Below are positions 1 to 7,508 of a stretch of 7,640 nucleotides of DNA, one piece after another; positions within the stretch are counted from its first letter, which is position 1, and every line of letters begins with the position of its first letter. The notes beneath the pieces are model-generated. The model saw only the letters and a program-made list of their open reading frames with translations, was not told the DNA's origin and did no database searches. Source of the DNA: Ectopseudomonas composti (GTDB lineage Bacteria; Pseudomonadota; Gammaproteobacteria; Pseudomonadales; Pseudomonadaceae); contig CAMPIF010000196.1 of assembly GCA_946886245.1 (NCBI GenBank), forward strand, positions 1-7,640, read 5' to 3'. The position numbers and the translations under genes were made by a program.

Positions 1-265
1 AGTTCGCCGAGTGAACAAGGTGACTGAAGGTCGTCCGCATGTCGTCGACATGATCAAGAACGACGAAGTGACCCTGATCATCAATACCACCGAGGGGCGT
101 CAGTCGATTGCTGACTCCTACTCGATCCGTCGTAACGCCCTGCAGCACAAGATCTACTGCACCACCACCATCGCGGCGGGGCAGGCGGTCTGTGAAGCGC
201 TCAAGTTCGGCCCGGAGAAGACTGTGCGCCGGCTGCAGGATCTGCATGCAGGAATCAAGGCATGA
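1..265 (+). CDS. carB: Carbamoyl-phosphate synthase large subunit, C-terminal fragment
   Basis: Only the last 87 codons are present; the gene begins upstream of the window and the reading frame has codons starting at position 2. The protein end reads [10 protein letters not shown]...DMIKN...LIINTTEGR...[10 protein letters not shown]...[13 protein letters not shown], which is the hallmark of the MGS-like allosteric domain closing CarB. In the family this domain binds regulators (UMP as inhibitor, ornithine and IMP as activators) and controls the synthesis of carbamoyl phosphate from glutamine, bicarbonate and two ATP, feeding pyrimidine and arginine synthesis in the cytoplasm. The catalytic ATP-grasp domains lie outside the window. 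The GTG at 11 is an internal valine codon, not a start. The TGA stop (263-265) overlaps the greA ATG by four bases (ATGA), indicating translational coupling. Confidence 0.95.
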   Translation, partial: VRRVNKVTEGRPHVVDMIKNDEVTLIINTTEGRQSIADSYSIRRNALQHKIYCTTTIAAGQAVCEALKFGPEKTVRRLQDLHAGIKA

Positions 266-738
266 CCAAATACCCAATGACCGTCCAGGGCGCTCGCGCC
301 CTGGAAGAAGAGCTGGCGCACCTGACCAAGGTGGTTCGCCCGAAACTCAGTCAGGACATCGGTGAGGCCCGCGAACTGGGTGATCTCAAGGAGAACGCCG
401 AGTACCACGCTGCACGTGAGCAGCAGGGCATGGTCGAGGCGCGTGTGCGTGATATCGAAGGTCGTCTGCAGAATGCAGTGATCATCGATGTCACCACCAT
501 CGAGCACACCGGCAAGGTGATCTTCGGCGCCACAGTGGAAATCGCCAACGTCGAGACTGACGAAAGCGTGACCTACCAGATCGTTGGCGAGGACGAAGCC
601 GACATCAAGCAGCGCAAGATCTCCGTCGGCTCACCCATCGCCCGTGCCCTGGTCGGCAAGAGCGAGGGTGACGTAGTCGCGGTGCAGACCCCCAGTGGCC
701 TGATCGAGTACGAGATTGTCGAAGTCCGTCATATCTGA
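262..738 (+). CDS. greA: Transcription elongation factor GreA
   Basis: GreA enters the secondary channel of RNA polymerase and stimulates cleavage of backtracked transcripts, rescuing stalled complexes. The protein is 158 residues, the usual family length. An N-terminal coiled coil covers about residues 1-75, with the tip sequence [14 protein letters not shown] placing the acidic residues D41 and E44 at the positions known to be needed for cleavage. The C-terminal FKBP-like domain runs from about residue 80 to 158, with the [15 protein letters not shown] segment typical of the family. The start is the ATG at 262, sharing four bases with the carB stop; purine-rich AGGAAT about 8 bases upstream can act as ribosome-binding site. 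The 3' end overlaps the next gene by 23 bases. Nothing is missing or unusual in the protein itself. Confidence 0.98.
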   Translation: MTKYPMTVQGARALEEELAHLTKVVRPKLSQDIGEARELGDLKENAEYHAAREQQGMVEARVRDIEGRLQNAVIIDVTTIEHTGKVIFGATVEIANVETDESVTYQIVGEDEADIKQRKISVGSPIARALVGKSEGDVVAVQTPSGLIEYEIVEVRHI

Positions 739-1156
739 ACCGCAACAACCGTCTCGGGCGGCTGCCGTCAGTTGGCAGCTGGCCCAGACCCTCTGGGTGG
801 GCGGCTTGTGGCTGTTGCAGTTCGTCATTCTGCCGGCCATCGGCCAAAGCGGTCTGGCGCCTCTGCTGGTGCAGGAGATAGCCACGCGGCTGGTGCCGCT
901 GCTGGTCGGTCTGACGGCGGTGTGCGTTGCGCTGCAGGCTTTTGCCTTGCTGCGCAGCGAAGGTCTGTCGAGCCTGTTGCGGGATATGCGTGGGCAACTG
1001 CTGCTGACCGTTGCGGTCATGGCCCTGAGCTACTTCGCTGTGTTGCGCTACTGGCCCGAGGTCGAATACTGGCTGCGCTTCAGCTATCTGGTGATGGCAT
1101 TTTGCGGGTTGTTGCTGGTGCTGCAGCCCGTGCCTGGTGCGCCGGTCAGGCGCTAA
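716..1156 (+). CDS. Small integral membrane protein, DUF4149-like
   Basis: This 146-residue protein has no known biochemical function. Four hydrophobic segments are visible at about residues 21-42, 57-79, 95-112 and 118-138, so a four-helix inner-membrane protein is likely. The first helix contains [17 protein letters not shown], which resembles the opening motif of the DUF4149 family (a tryptophan-glycine-rich helix ending near a proline). A basic stretch RDMRGQ lies between helices 2 and 3, and the tail ends in PVRR. The only good start is TTG at 716, inside the end of greA; the next in-frame candidate (GTG, V28) would cut helix 1. The 23-base overlap and lack of a strong ribosome-binding site suggest its translation depends on greA. 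A gene of this type between greA and yhbY is, to my recollection, standard in Pseudomonas. The family assignment is from motif memory only. Confidence 0.82.
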   Translation: MSKSVISEPQQPSRAAAVSWQLAQTLWVGGLWLLQFVILPAIGQSGLAPLLVQEIATRLVPLLVGLTAVCVALQAFALLRSEGLSSLLRDMRGQLLLTVAVMALSYFAVLRYWPEVEYWLRFSYLVMAFCGLLLVLQPVPGAPVRR

Positions 1157-1180
1157 CGACGCTTTCACGCGCGAATTGAT

Positions 1181-1218
1181 TCGCGATCAGGGCACGCCAT
1201 GCTTGCCCGTGATCGCGA
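1181..1218. terminator. Stem-loop between convergent genes
   Basis: Bases 1181-1194 pair with 1204-1218 in a 14-bp stem with one bulged G (1209) and a 9-base loop. It sits between the stop codons of the DUF4149-like gene (1156) and the convergent yhbY (1231-1229). No T-run follows on either strand, so it is not a textbook intrinsic terminator; it may stabilise 3' ends or help separate converging transcripts. A smaller 6-bp hairpin (1170-1175 with 1180-1185) shares bases with its left arm and is mutually exclusive with it. The rest of the 72-bp gap shows nothing else. Confidence 0.5.
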
Positions 1219-1228
1219 TGCAAGTGCC

Positions 1229-1540
1229 TCACCCCTGGTAACGGATAACGTTGGACAGGTTGCGATTCGCCTTGGGGTTCTTGCGATAGAGCAGGGCGAC
1301 CTTGCCGATCGACTGGACCAGTTCCGCGCGTCCGTTCTCGCACAGGGCTACAATGGCCGCCTGGCGATCCTCGCGTTCAGTGAGGCGCAGCTGTACCTTG
1401 ATCAGCTCGTGATCGTTCAGGGCACGGTCCAGTTCGGCCAGCACGCCCTCGGTCAAACCATTGTCAGCCACGATCAATACAGGTTTCAGGTGGTGGCCGA
1501 TAGATTTGAATTGTTTCTTCTGCTCTTGAGTGAGCGGCAT
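1229..1540 (-). CDS. yhbY: YhbY-family CRM-domain RNA-binding protein
   Basis: A 103-residue protein made almost entirely of one CRM domain, the size and layout of E. coli YhbY, which associates with pre-50S ribosomal particles. Visible family features are the N-terminal LTQEQKKQFKSIGHHLKPV, the central DNGLTEGVLAELDRAL followed by HELIKVQL, and the C-terminal VQSIGKVALLYRKNP strand. The conserved GxxG loop of CRM domains, written GSNG in E. coli YhbY as I recall it, reads A25-D26-N27-G28 here, so the first glycine is replaced. The start is the ATG at 1540 on the minus strand; the ribosome-binding site is weak (AGG about 11 bases upstream). It is divergent from rlmE, another 50S-maturation gene, across a 90-bp region, as in E. 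coli, which fits a shared role in large-subunit assembly. Confidence 0.95.
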   Translation of the reverse strand: MPLTQEQKKQFKSIGHHLKPVLIVADNGLTEGVLAELDRALNDHELIKVQLRLTEREDRQAAIVALCENGRAELVQSIGKVALLYRKNPKANRNLSNVIRYQG

Positions 1541-1630
1541 AATCGTTAGTACCTAATTCGGTCTGGAAAACGGCGCCTATCTTACCCGAGCCCGCGCAGT
1601 TATTCATGACCCGTTGAGTCAGAGGTTTCA
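1541..1630. promoter_or_regulatory. Divergent yhbY/rlmE upstream region
   Basis: This 90-bp gap must carry promoters for at least yhbY (minus) and rlmE (plus). The heptamer TATCTTA at 1578-1584 reads as a -10-like element on both strands (TATCTT forward, TAAGAT reverse). I find no convincing -35 at proper spacing on either strand, and no clear heat-shock (sigma-32) promoter pair, although rlmE is heat-inducible in E. coli. The rlmE ribosome-binding site AGAGG is at 1621-1625, five bases before its GTG. Confidence 0.3.
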
Positions 1631-2254
1631 GTGGCACGTTCCAAGACCAGCCAGCGTTGGCTGAAAGAACATTTCGATGATCCATATGTGAAGATGGCGC
1701 AGAAGGACGGCTATCGTTCGCGCGCCAGCTACAAACTACTGGAAATCCAGGAGAAGGATCGCATCCTGCGCCCGGGCATGACCGTGGTCGACCTTGGCGC
1801 GGCGCCAGGCGGCTGGTCGCAGGTCACCAGTCGGGTGATCGGCGACAAGGGGCGGCTGATCGCTTCCGACATCCTGGAGATGGACAGCATTCCCGATGTC
1901 ACCTTCATTCAGGGTGATTTCACCGATGACGCTGTCTTCGCGCAGATTCTCGAGGCCATCGGCGAAAATCCGGTGGACCTTGTTATTTCCGATATGGCCC
2001 CCAATATGAGTGGGGTAAGAACCGCCGATCAGGCGCGCGCGATGTATCTGTGCGAGCTGGCGCTGGATCTGGCCGGGCGTGTGCTGCGTCCAGGTGGCGA
2101 TTTTCTGATCAAGATTTTCCAGGGTGAAGGTTTCGACGCCTACCACAAGCAGGTGCGTGAGACCTTCGACAAGGTGCAGATGCGCAAGCCGCTGTCCTCG
2201 CGTGATCGCTCCCGTGAGCAATATATGCTGGCGCGTGGCTTTCGCGGCGTATGA
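1631..2254 (+). CDS. rlmE: 23S rRNA (uridine-2'-O-)-methyltransferase RlmE (FtsJ/RrmJ)
   Basis: RlmE transfers a methyl group from S-adenosylmethionine to the 2'-OH of U2552 in the A-loop of 23S rRNA, a late step of 50S assembly. The protein has 207 residues (E. coli 209). The N-terminal segment ends in [15 protein letters not shown] motif I is [13 protein letters not shown] at residues 52-64, and an acidic ribose-contact segment SDILEMD is at 79-85. The catalytic K-D-K-E tetrad is complete: K35, D121 (in SDMAPNMSG), K161 (in LIKIFQG) and E196 (in RSREQY), each offset by exactly three from the E. coli residues. The start is GTG at 1631, five bases after AGAGG; there is no better start nearby. 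It precedes ftsH by 163 bp, the same gene pair as in E. coli. Confidence 0.97.
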   Translation: MARSKTSQRWLKEHFDDPYVKMAQKDGYRSRASYKLLEIQEKDRILRPGMTVVDLGAAPGGWSQVTSRVIGDKGRLIASDILEMDSIPDVTFIQGDFTDDAVFAQILEAIGENPVDLVISDMAPNMSGVRTADQARAMYLCELALDLAGRVLRPGGDFLIKIFQGEGFDAYHKQVRETFDKVQMRKPLSSRDRSREQYMLARGFRGV

Positions 2255-2417
2255 GTTGAAACGGTTGTCCGCCCTGTCGATCTCAGTGGCAGAAACCTCA
2301 TAAAGGGTTACAGACGGCGCCTGCGGGACGCGGGCGTTTGGTGTAAGTTAGTCGGTATATCATTGGTCGTCATGGGAAGCCCGCTTCGCCACGAGGCCTG
2401 CTTCAGAGGGTAGCTAA
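2255..2417. promoter_or_regulatory. rlmE-ftsH intergenic region
   Basis: The 163-bp gap holds a GC-rich hairpin (2318-2336, listed separately) and, downstream of it, an AT-rich patch with -10-like sequences (TATATC at 2356-2361, TATCAT at 2358-2363) but no matching -35 at 16-18 bp. TTGAAA at 2256-2261 followed by CCCTGT at 2272-2277 recalls a sigma-32 promoter, but the 10-base spacer is too short. The ftsH ribosome-binding site AGAGGG is at 2405-2410. A separate ftsH promoter is possible but not shown by the sequence. Confidence 0.3.
2318..2339 (+). terminator. Weak terminator-like or attenuating hairpin between rlmE and ftsH
   Basis: Bases 2318-2325 pair with 2329-2336 in an 8-bp GC-rich stem containing one T-G wobble, with a GGA loop, followed by TTT at 2337-2339. 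The T-run is short, so it is more likely a partial terminator or pause site than a full stop. Confidence 0.35.
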
Positions 2418-4340
<1,923 letters not shown>

Positions 4341-4348
4341 GGTTTCAT

Positions 4349-5200
4349 ATGTCTCAAGCGCTACACCCGAGCCGGCTACCCTGTGGTAGCCGGCTTCTTG
4401 ATTTGTCCCGTCCGCAAGTGATGGGCATCCTCAATGTCACCCCCGATTCCTTTTCCGACGGTGGGCGCTTCACGGCGCGCGATGCTGCATTGCGTCACGC
4501 TGAGCAGATGGTCGCCGCAGGTGCGACGTTGATCGATATCGGCGGTGAATCCACCCGTCCCGGGGCGCGAAGCGTTTCGCCGACCGAGGAGCTGGAGCGG
4601 GTCGCGCCGATGGTCGAAGCCATCGCCCGTGAGCTCGACGTGATCATTTCCGTGGATACCTCGACGCCCGCAGTCATGCGCGAAAGCGCAAGGCTGGGCG
4701 CTGGGCTGATCAATGATGTGCGTTCGTTGCAGCGTGATGGCGCTCTGGATGCAGCGGCAGATACTGGTCTGCCGGTGTGTCTGATGCATATGCGCGGTGA
4801 GCCCGGCAACATGCAGGATGATCCGCAGTATCCGGACATCGTCGCTGAGGTGCGTGACTTTCTCGTCGAGCGCATGGCTGCCTGTGCGACAGCCGGTATT
4901 CCCGCTGAGCGGATCCTGCTCGATCCGGGCTTTGGTTTTGCCAAGACCCTGGAGCACAATCTCGCCCTGTTCAGGCGCATGGGTGAGCTCTCTGCGTTGG
5001 GGCGGCCCTTGCTGGTTGGCGTTTCACGCAAGAGCATGATCGGCAAGGTGCTCGGTCACGAGGTTGGTGCTCGCCTCTACGGCAGCCTGGCCTTGGCGGC
5101 TCTGGCGTTGACCAAGGGCGCACATATACTGCGTGTGCACGATGTCGCCGAAACGGTGGATGTGGTGCGCATGATCGCTGCGGTTGAAGCAGCGCAATAG
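4349..5200 (+). CDS. folP: Dihydropteroate synthase
   Basis: FolP condenses 6-hydroxymethyl-dihydropterin diphosphate with p-aminobenzoate to 7,8-dihydropteroate in folate synthesis; it is the sulfonamide target. The protein has 283 residues and a TIM-barrel layout with all signatures: MGILNVTPDSFSDGG (25-39, loop 1), GGESTRPGA (65-73, loop 2), SVDTS (101-105), INDVRSL (121-127), LMHMRG (145-150), LDPGFGF (191-197), GVSRKSMIG (224-232) and LRVHDV (261-266). Key residues N29, D103, N122, D192, K228, R262 and H264 are all kept, at a constant offset of seven from E. coli. The ATG at 4349 follows TAAGG, which overlaps the ftsH stop, so the two genes are probably coupled. Starting later (ATG 4421) would remove the first barrel strand. 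Codons 8-16 (SRLPCGSRL) lie in a strong hairpin, described separately. The TAG stop overlaps the left end of a palindromic element. Confidence 0.97.
   Translation: MSQALHPSRLPCGSRLLDLSRPQVMGILNVTPDSFSDGGRFTARDAALRHAEQMVAAGATLIDIGGESTRPGARSVSPTEELERVAPMVEAIARELDVIISVDTSTPAVMRESARLGAGLINDVRSLQRDGALDAAADTGLPVCLMHMRGEPGNMQDDPQYPDIVAEVRDFLVERMAACATAGIPAERILLDPGFGFAKTLEHNLALFRRMGELSALGRPLLVGVSRKSMIGKVLGHEVGARLYGSLALAALALTKGAHILRVHDVAETVDVVRMIAAVEAAQ
4369..4406 (+). terminator. Intrinsic-terminator-like hairpin inside the folP 5' coding region
   Basis: Bases 4370-4380 pair perfectly with 4385-4395 (11 bp, mostly G-C), extended by one G-T wobble (4369/4396), around a CTGT tetraloop. The next bases, TCTTGATTTGT (4396-4406), are T-rich. 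Shape, position 29 bases after the ftsH stop, and T-rich tail are those of a rho-independent terminator, yet it lies within folP codons 7-20. It could end most ftsH transcripts, attenuate folP-glmM, or block folP translation. Confidence 0.6.
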
Positions 5201-5341
5201 CAGGCCTTTGAACACGTAGACGAGGCGGTCTGGGCTAGGCAAAAACAGCCGAGAAAGCGGAGTCTACGTGTTGTAAATGAGCACTTTGAGGCTGTTTTTA
5301 ACGACGGCCAGACAACGCAGGTAGTTTTCAATGGCCTGCTA
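5198..5341. repeat. Long imperfect palindrome with terminal inverted repeats (possible MITE-like or leader-RNA element)
   Basis: The ends 5198-5212 and 5327-5341 are inverted repeats matching at 14 of 15 positions (TAGCAGGCC-T-TTGAA against its complement). Further arms share nearly the same centre at about 5270: 5228-5233 with 5308-5313 (6 bp), 5241-5250 with 5290-5299 (10 bp, AAAAACAGCC) and 5254-5257 with 5284-5287 (4 bp). A second, off-axis repeat pairs 5211-5221 with 5262-5272 (11 bp, perfect). The element starts with the folP TAG stop codon and ends just before the glmM ribosome-binding site (AAGGAA, 5344-5349). By hand count 5201-5300 is 51 percent GC, lower than the genes appear. No protein is encoded. 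A dispersed non-autonomous repeat or a structured cis-acting RNA would both fit. I see no clear promoter in the 155-bp gap. Confidence 0.6.
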
Positions 5342-5355
5342 ACAAGGAAAGCGTT

Positions 5356-6693
5356 ATGGCTAGAAAGTACTTCGGCACCGACGGTATTCGTGGTCGCGTC
5401 GGCCAGTTTCCCATTACTCCGGATTTCATGCTCAAGCTCGGTTGGGCGGCTGGCATGGCGTTTCGCAAGCAGGGCAAGTGCCGCATCCTGATCGGCAAGG
5501 ACACGCGTATTTCCGGCTACATGTTCGAGTCCGCCCTCGAGGCGGGGCTGGCTGCCGCAGGTGCGGACGTGCAGTTGCTCGGGCCGATGCCGACGCCAGC
5601 CATTGCCTATCTGACGCGCACCTTCCAGGCCGATGCCGGTATCGTCATCAGTGCTTCGCACAATCCGCATGACGATAACGGCATCAAGTTCTTCTCCAGC
5701 GAAGGCACCAAGCTTCCGGACGATGTCGAGCTGATGATCGAAGAGTTGCTCGATCAGCCGATGACCGTGGTCGAATCTGCCGGTATTGGCAAGGCTTCGC
5801 GGATCAACGATGCCTCTGGTCGCTACATCGAGTTCTGCAAGGGCAGCGTGCCCAGCGGCACCAGCTTCAAGGGCCTGAAGATCGTCATCGATTGCGCCCA
5901 TGGTGCTGCCTACAAGGTTGCGCCTAGCGTGTTTCGCGAGCTGGGTGCGGAGGTTCGGGTCATTGCGGCGCAGCCCGATGGTCTCAATATCAATGATGCA
6001 TGTGGCTCCACCCATATTGCAGCGCTGCAGGCCGAAGTGGTCGCGCAGCAGGCTGATCTGGGTATCGCCTTCGATGGCGATGCTGATCGTGTGCTGATGG
6101 TCGACCAGTATGGTGCGGTGGTCGATGGTGATGAACTGCTGTTCATCATTGCGCGTGATCTGCAGGAGCGTGGGCGGCTGCGTGGTGGTGTGGTTGGCAC
6201 GCTGATGAGCAATCTCGGGCTGGAACTGGCTCTGGCCGATCTAAACATCCCATTCATTCGTGCCAATGTGGGGGATCGCTATGTGATCGCTGAACTGCTG
6301 GCGCGCAACTGGCAGCTCGGTGGCGAGAATTCGGGGCACCTGGTGTGCTTCCAGCACACCACGACTGGCGATGCGATCATTGCAGCCCTCCAGGTGTTGA
6401 TGGCGCTCAAGCGCCGTGGCCAGAGCCTGGTCGATGCGCGCAGTGGTCTGAAGAAGTGTCCGCAGGTGCTGGTCAATGTGCGTTTCTCCGGTGCGCTCGA
6501 TCCGCTCGAACATCCTTCGGTGAAGGAAGCCTGCGCGCGGGTTACCGAGAGCATGGCTGGGCGTGGTCGAGTGCTGCTGCGCAAGTCCGGTACCGAGCCG
6601 TTGGTGCGGGTGATGGTCGAAGGCGACGAGGAAAGCTCGGTTCGCGGCTATGCCGATGAATTGGCTAAGATTGTTGCCGAAGTCTGTGCTTGA
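5356..6693 (+). CDS. glmM: Phosphoglucosamine mutase
   Basis: GlmM converts glucosamine-6-phosphate to glucosamine-1-phosphate, the step before GlmU on the way to UDP-GlcNAc for peptidoglycan and lipopolysaccharide. The protein has 445 residues, the normal length. Domain features in order: N-terminal YFGTDGIRG (5-13), active-site phosphoserine loop ISASHNP with S101, metal loop DGDADR (240-245, with D240, D242 and D244 binding Mg), sugar-binding GGENSGH (322-328), and phosphate-binding RKSGTEP (409-415) in the C-terminal domain. The ATG at 5356 is six bases after AAGGAA. It lies 155 bp behind folP with a palindromic element between, so it may be co-transcribed with folP or be separately controlled. 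No key residue is missing. Confidence 0.98.
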   Translation: MARKYFGTDGIRGRVGQFPITPDFMLKLGWAAGMAFRKQGKCRILIGKDTRISGYMFESALEAGLAAAGADVQLLGPMPTPAIAYLTRTFQADAGIVISASHNPHDDNGIKFFSSEGTKLPDDVELMIEELLDQPMTVVESAGIGKASRINDASGRYIEFCKGSVPSGTSFKGLKIVIDCAHGAAYKVAPSVFRELGAEVRVIAAQPDGLNINDACGSTHIAALQAEVVAQQADLGIAFDGDADRVLMVDQYGAVVDGDELLFIIARDLQERGRLRGGVVGTLMSNLGLELALADLNIPFIRANVGDRYVIAELLARNWQLGGENSGHLVCFQHTTTGDAIIAALQVLMALKRRGQSLVDARSGLKKCPQVLVNVRFSGALDPLEHPSVKEACARVTESMAGRGRVLLRKSGTEPLVRVMVEGDEESSVRGYADELAKIVAEVCA

Positions 6694-6699
6694 TTGAGC

Positions 6700-6728
6700 T
6701 TGCTACCGAGGGTGCTCTTGGGTAACAT
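6700..6728 (+). promoter_or_regulatory. Candidate sigma-70 promoter for tpiA
   Basis: TTGCTA (6700-6705) and TAACAT (6723-6728) are separated by exactly 17 bp. Each matches 4 of 6 bases of the -35 and -10 consensus. Transcription would begin near 6735, about 25 bases before the tpiA ATG. The -10 lies in the loop of the hairpin described at 6708-6741. Confidence 0.45.
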
Positions 6729-6741
6729 CTGCGCCCTCTTT
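6708..6741 (+). terminator. Terminator-like hairpin after glmM
   Basis: Bases 6708-6715 (GAGGGTGC) pair with 6731-6738 (GCGCCCTC) through 8 bp including one T-G wobble, with a 15-base loop, then TTT. It starts 15 bases after the glmM stop. The large loop and short T-run make it a moderate candidate at best. Confidence 0.35.
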
Positions 6742-6758
6742 GATCGACGAGGCAAAAC

Positions 6759-7505
6759 ATGCGTCGCACCTTGGTCGCTGGTAACTGGAAAATGCACGGT
6801 ACCCGCGCAAGCGTCGCAGAGCTGATCGAGGGGTTGCGTCGGCAGGAGTTGCCTGTTGACGTGGATGTCGCAGTGTTTCCCTCCAGTCTGCACATCGCTC
6901 AGGTCGTCGAAGGCCTGGCTGCTAAAGCGGTGAAGGTTGGAGCGCAAGAAGAGCAGGGTGCCTTGACCGGTGAGCTGGCAGTCAGTCAGCTGGTCGATGG
7001 CGGCTGTGAGCTGGTGCTGGTCGGTCACTCGGAGCGTCGCCTGATCCTGGGTGAAAGTGATGAGGTGGTCGTGCGCAAGTTTGCGGCAGTACAGGCTGCA
7101 GGTCTGACGCCTGTGCTCTGTGTGGGTGAAACCCGCGAGCAACGCGAGGCGAATGCAACGCTGGGTGTGGTGGGTGGCCAGTTGGCCGCAGTGATCGATG
7201 CATTGAGTGTCGATGCGCTGAAAAACGCCGTAGTTGCCTATGAGCCTGTATGGGCCATCGGCACCGGGCTGACGCCGACGCCGGCGGCCGTGCAGGCTCA
7301 GGAAGTGCACGCAGCGATCCGCGCGCAAGTCGCGCAGCTCGATGCGGGTGTTGCGAGTGAGTTGAGAATTCTTTATGGCGGCAGTGTGAAGGCCGCCAGT
7401 GCTGCCGAGTTGTTCGGCATGCGGGATATCGATGGGGGGCTCGTAGGTGGCGCCTCTCTGAATGCGGATGAATTCGGTGCGATCTGTCGCGCTGCAGGAA
7501 ACTGA
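6759..7505 (+). CDS. tpiA: Triosephosphate isomerase with a shortened loop 3
   Basis: TpiA interconverts dihydroxyacetone phosphate and glyceraldehyde-3-phosphate in the cytoplasm. The 248-residue protein keeps the catalytic set: N9 and K11 in AGNWKMHG, H90 in VGHSERR, and E162 in [11 protein letters not shown], whose last part is the flexible lid loop 6. The phosphate-binding YGGSVK (206-211) and LVGGASL (228-234) are present. The odd part is loop 3, which normally projects into the partner subunit. Here it reads [12 protein letters not shown] (61-72), with three residues between GAQ and GAxTGE, while E. coli has seven and T. brucei six, as I recall. The stretch just after lid loop 6 ([12 protein letters not shown]) seems about two residues longer than I recall in P. 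aeruginosa. The ATG at 6759 is six bases after GAGG. secG starts three bases after the stop. An active enzyme is likely. Confidence 0.96.
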   Translation: MRRTLVAGNWKMHGTRASVAELIEGLRRQELPVDVDVAVFPSSLHIAQVVEGLAAKAVKVGAQEEQGALTGELAVSQLVDGGCELVLVGHSERRLILGESDEVVVRKFAAVQAAGLTPVLCVGETREQREANATLGVVGGQLAAVIDALSVDALKNAVVAYEPVWAIGTGLTPTPAAVQAQEVHAAIRAQVAQLDAGVASELRILYGGSVKAASAAELFGMRDIDGGLVGGASLNADEFGAICRAAGN

Positions 7506-7508
7506 AGA

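Noticed and set aside
11..265. Small stand-alone gene starting at GTG 11
   Set aside because: The frame is open to the window edge and aligns with the interior of the CarB C-terminal domain, so this is the end of carB.
605..1168. A 187-codon minus-strand open frame opposite the DUF4149-like gene
   Set aside because: Its Q-, R- and H-rich translation is low-complexity and lacks motifs, while the plus strand gives a coherent four-helix membrane protein coupled to greA.
2256..2277. Heat-shock promoter for ftsH (TTGAAA ... CCCTGT)
   Set aside because: The 10-base spacer is too short for sigma-32 and the -10 match is poor.
5077..6015. A 312-codon minus-strand open frame across the folP end, the intergenic palindrome and the glmM start
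   Set aside because: It runs through two real genes and a non-coding palindrome, has no recognisable domain, and is explained as an antisense shadow.
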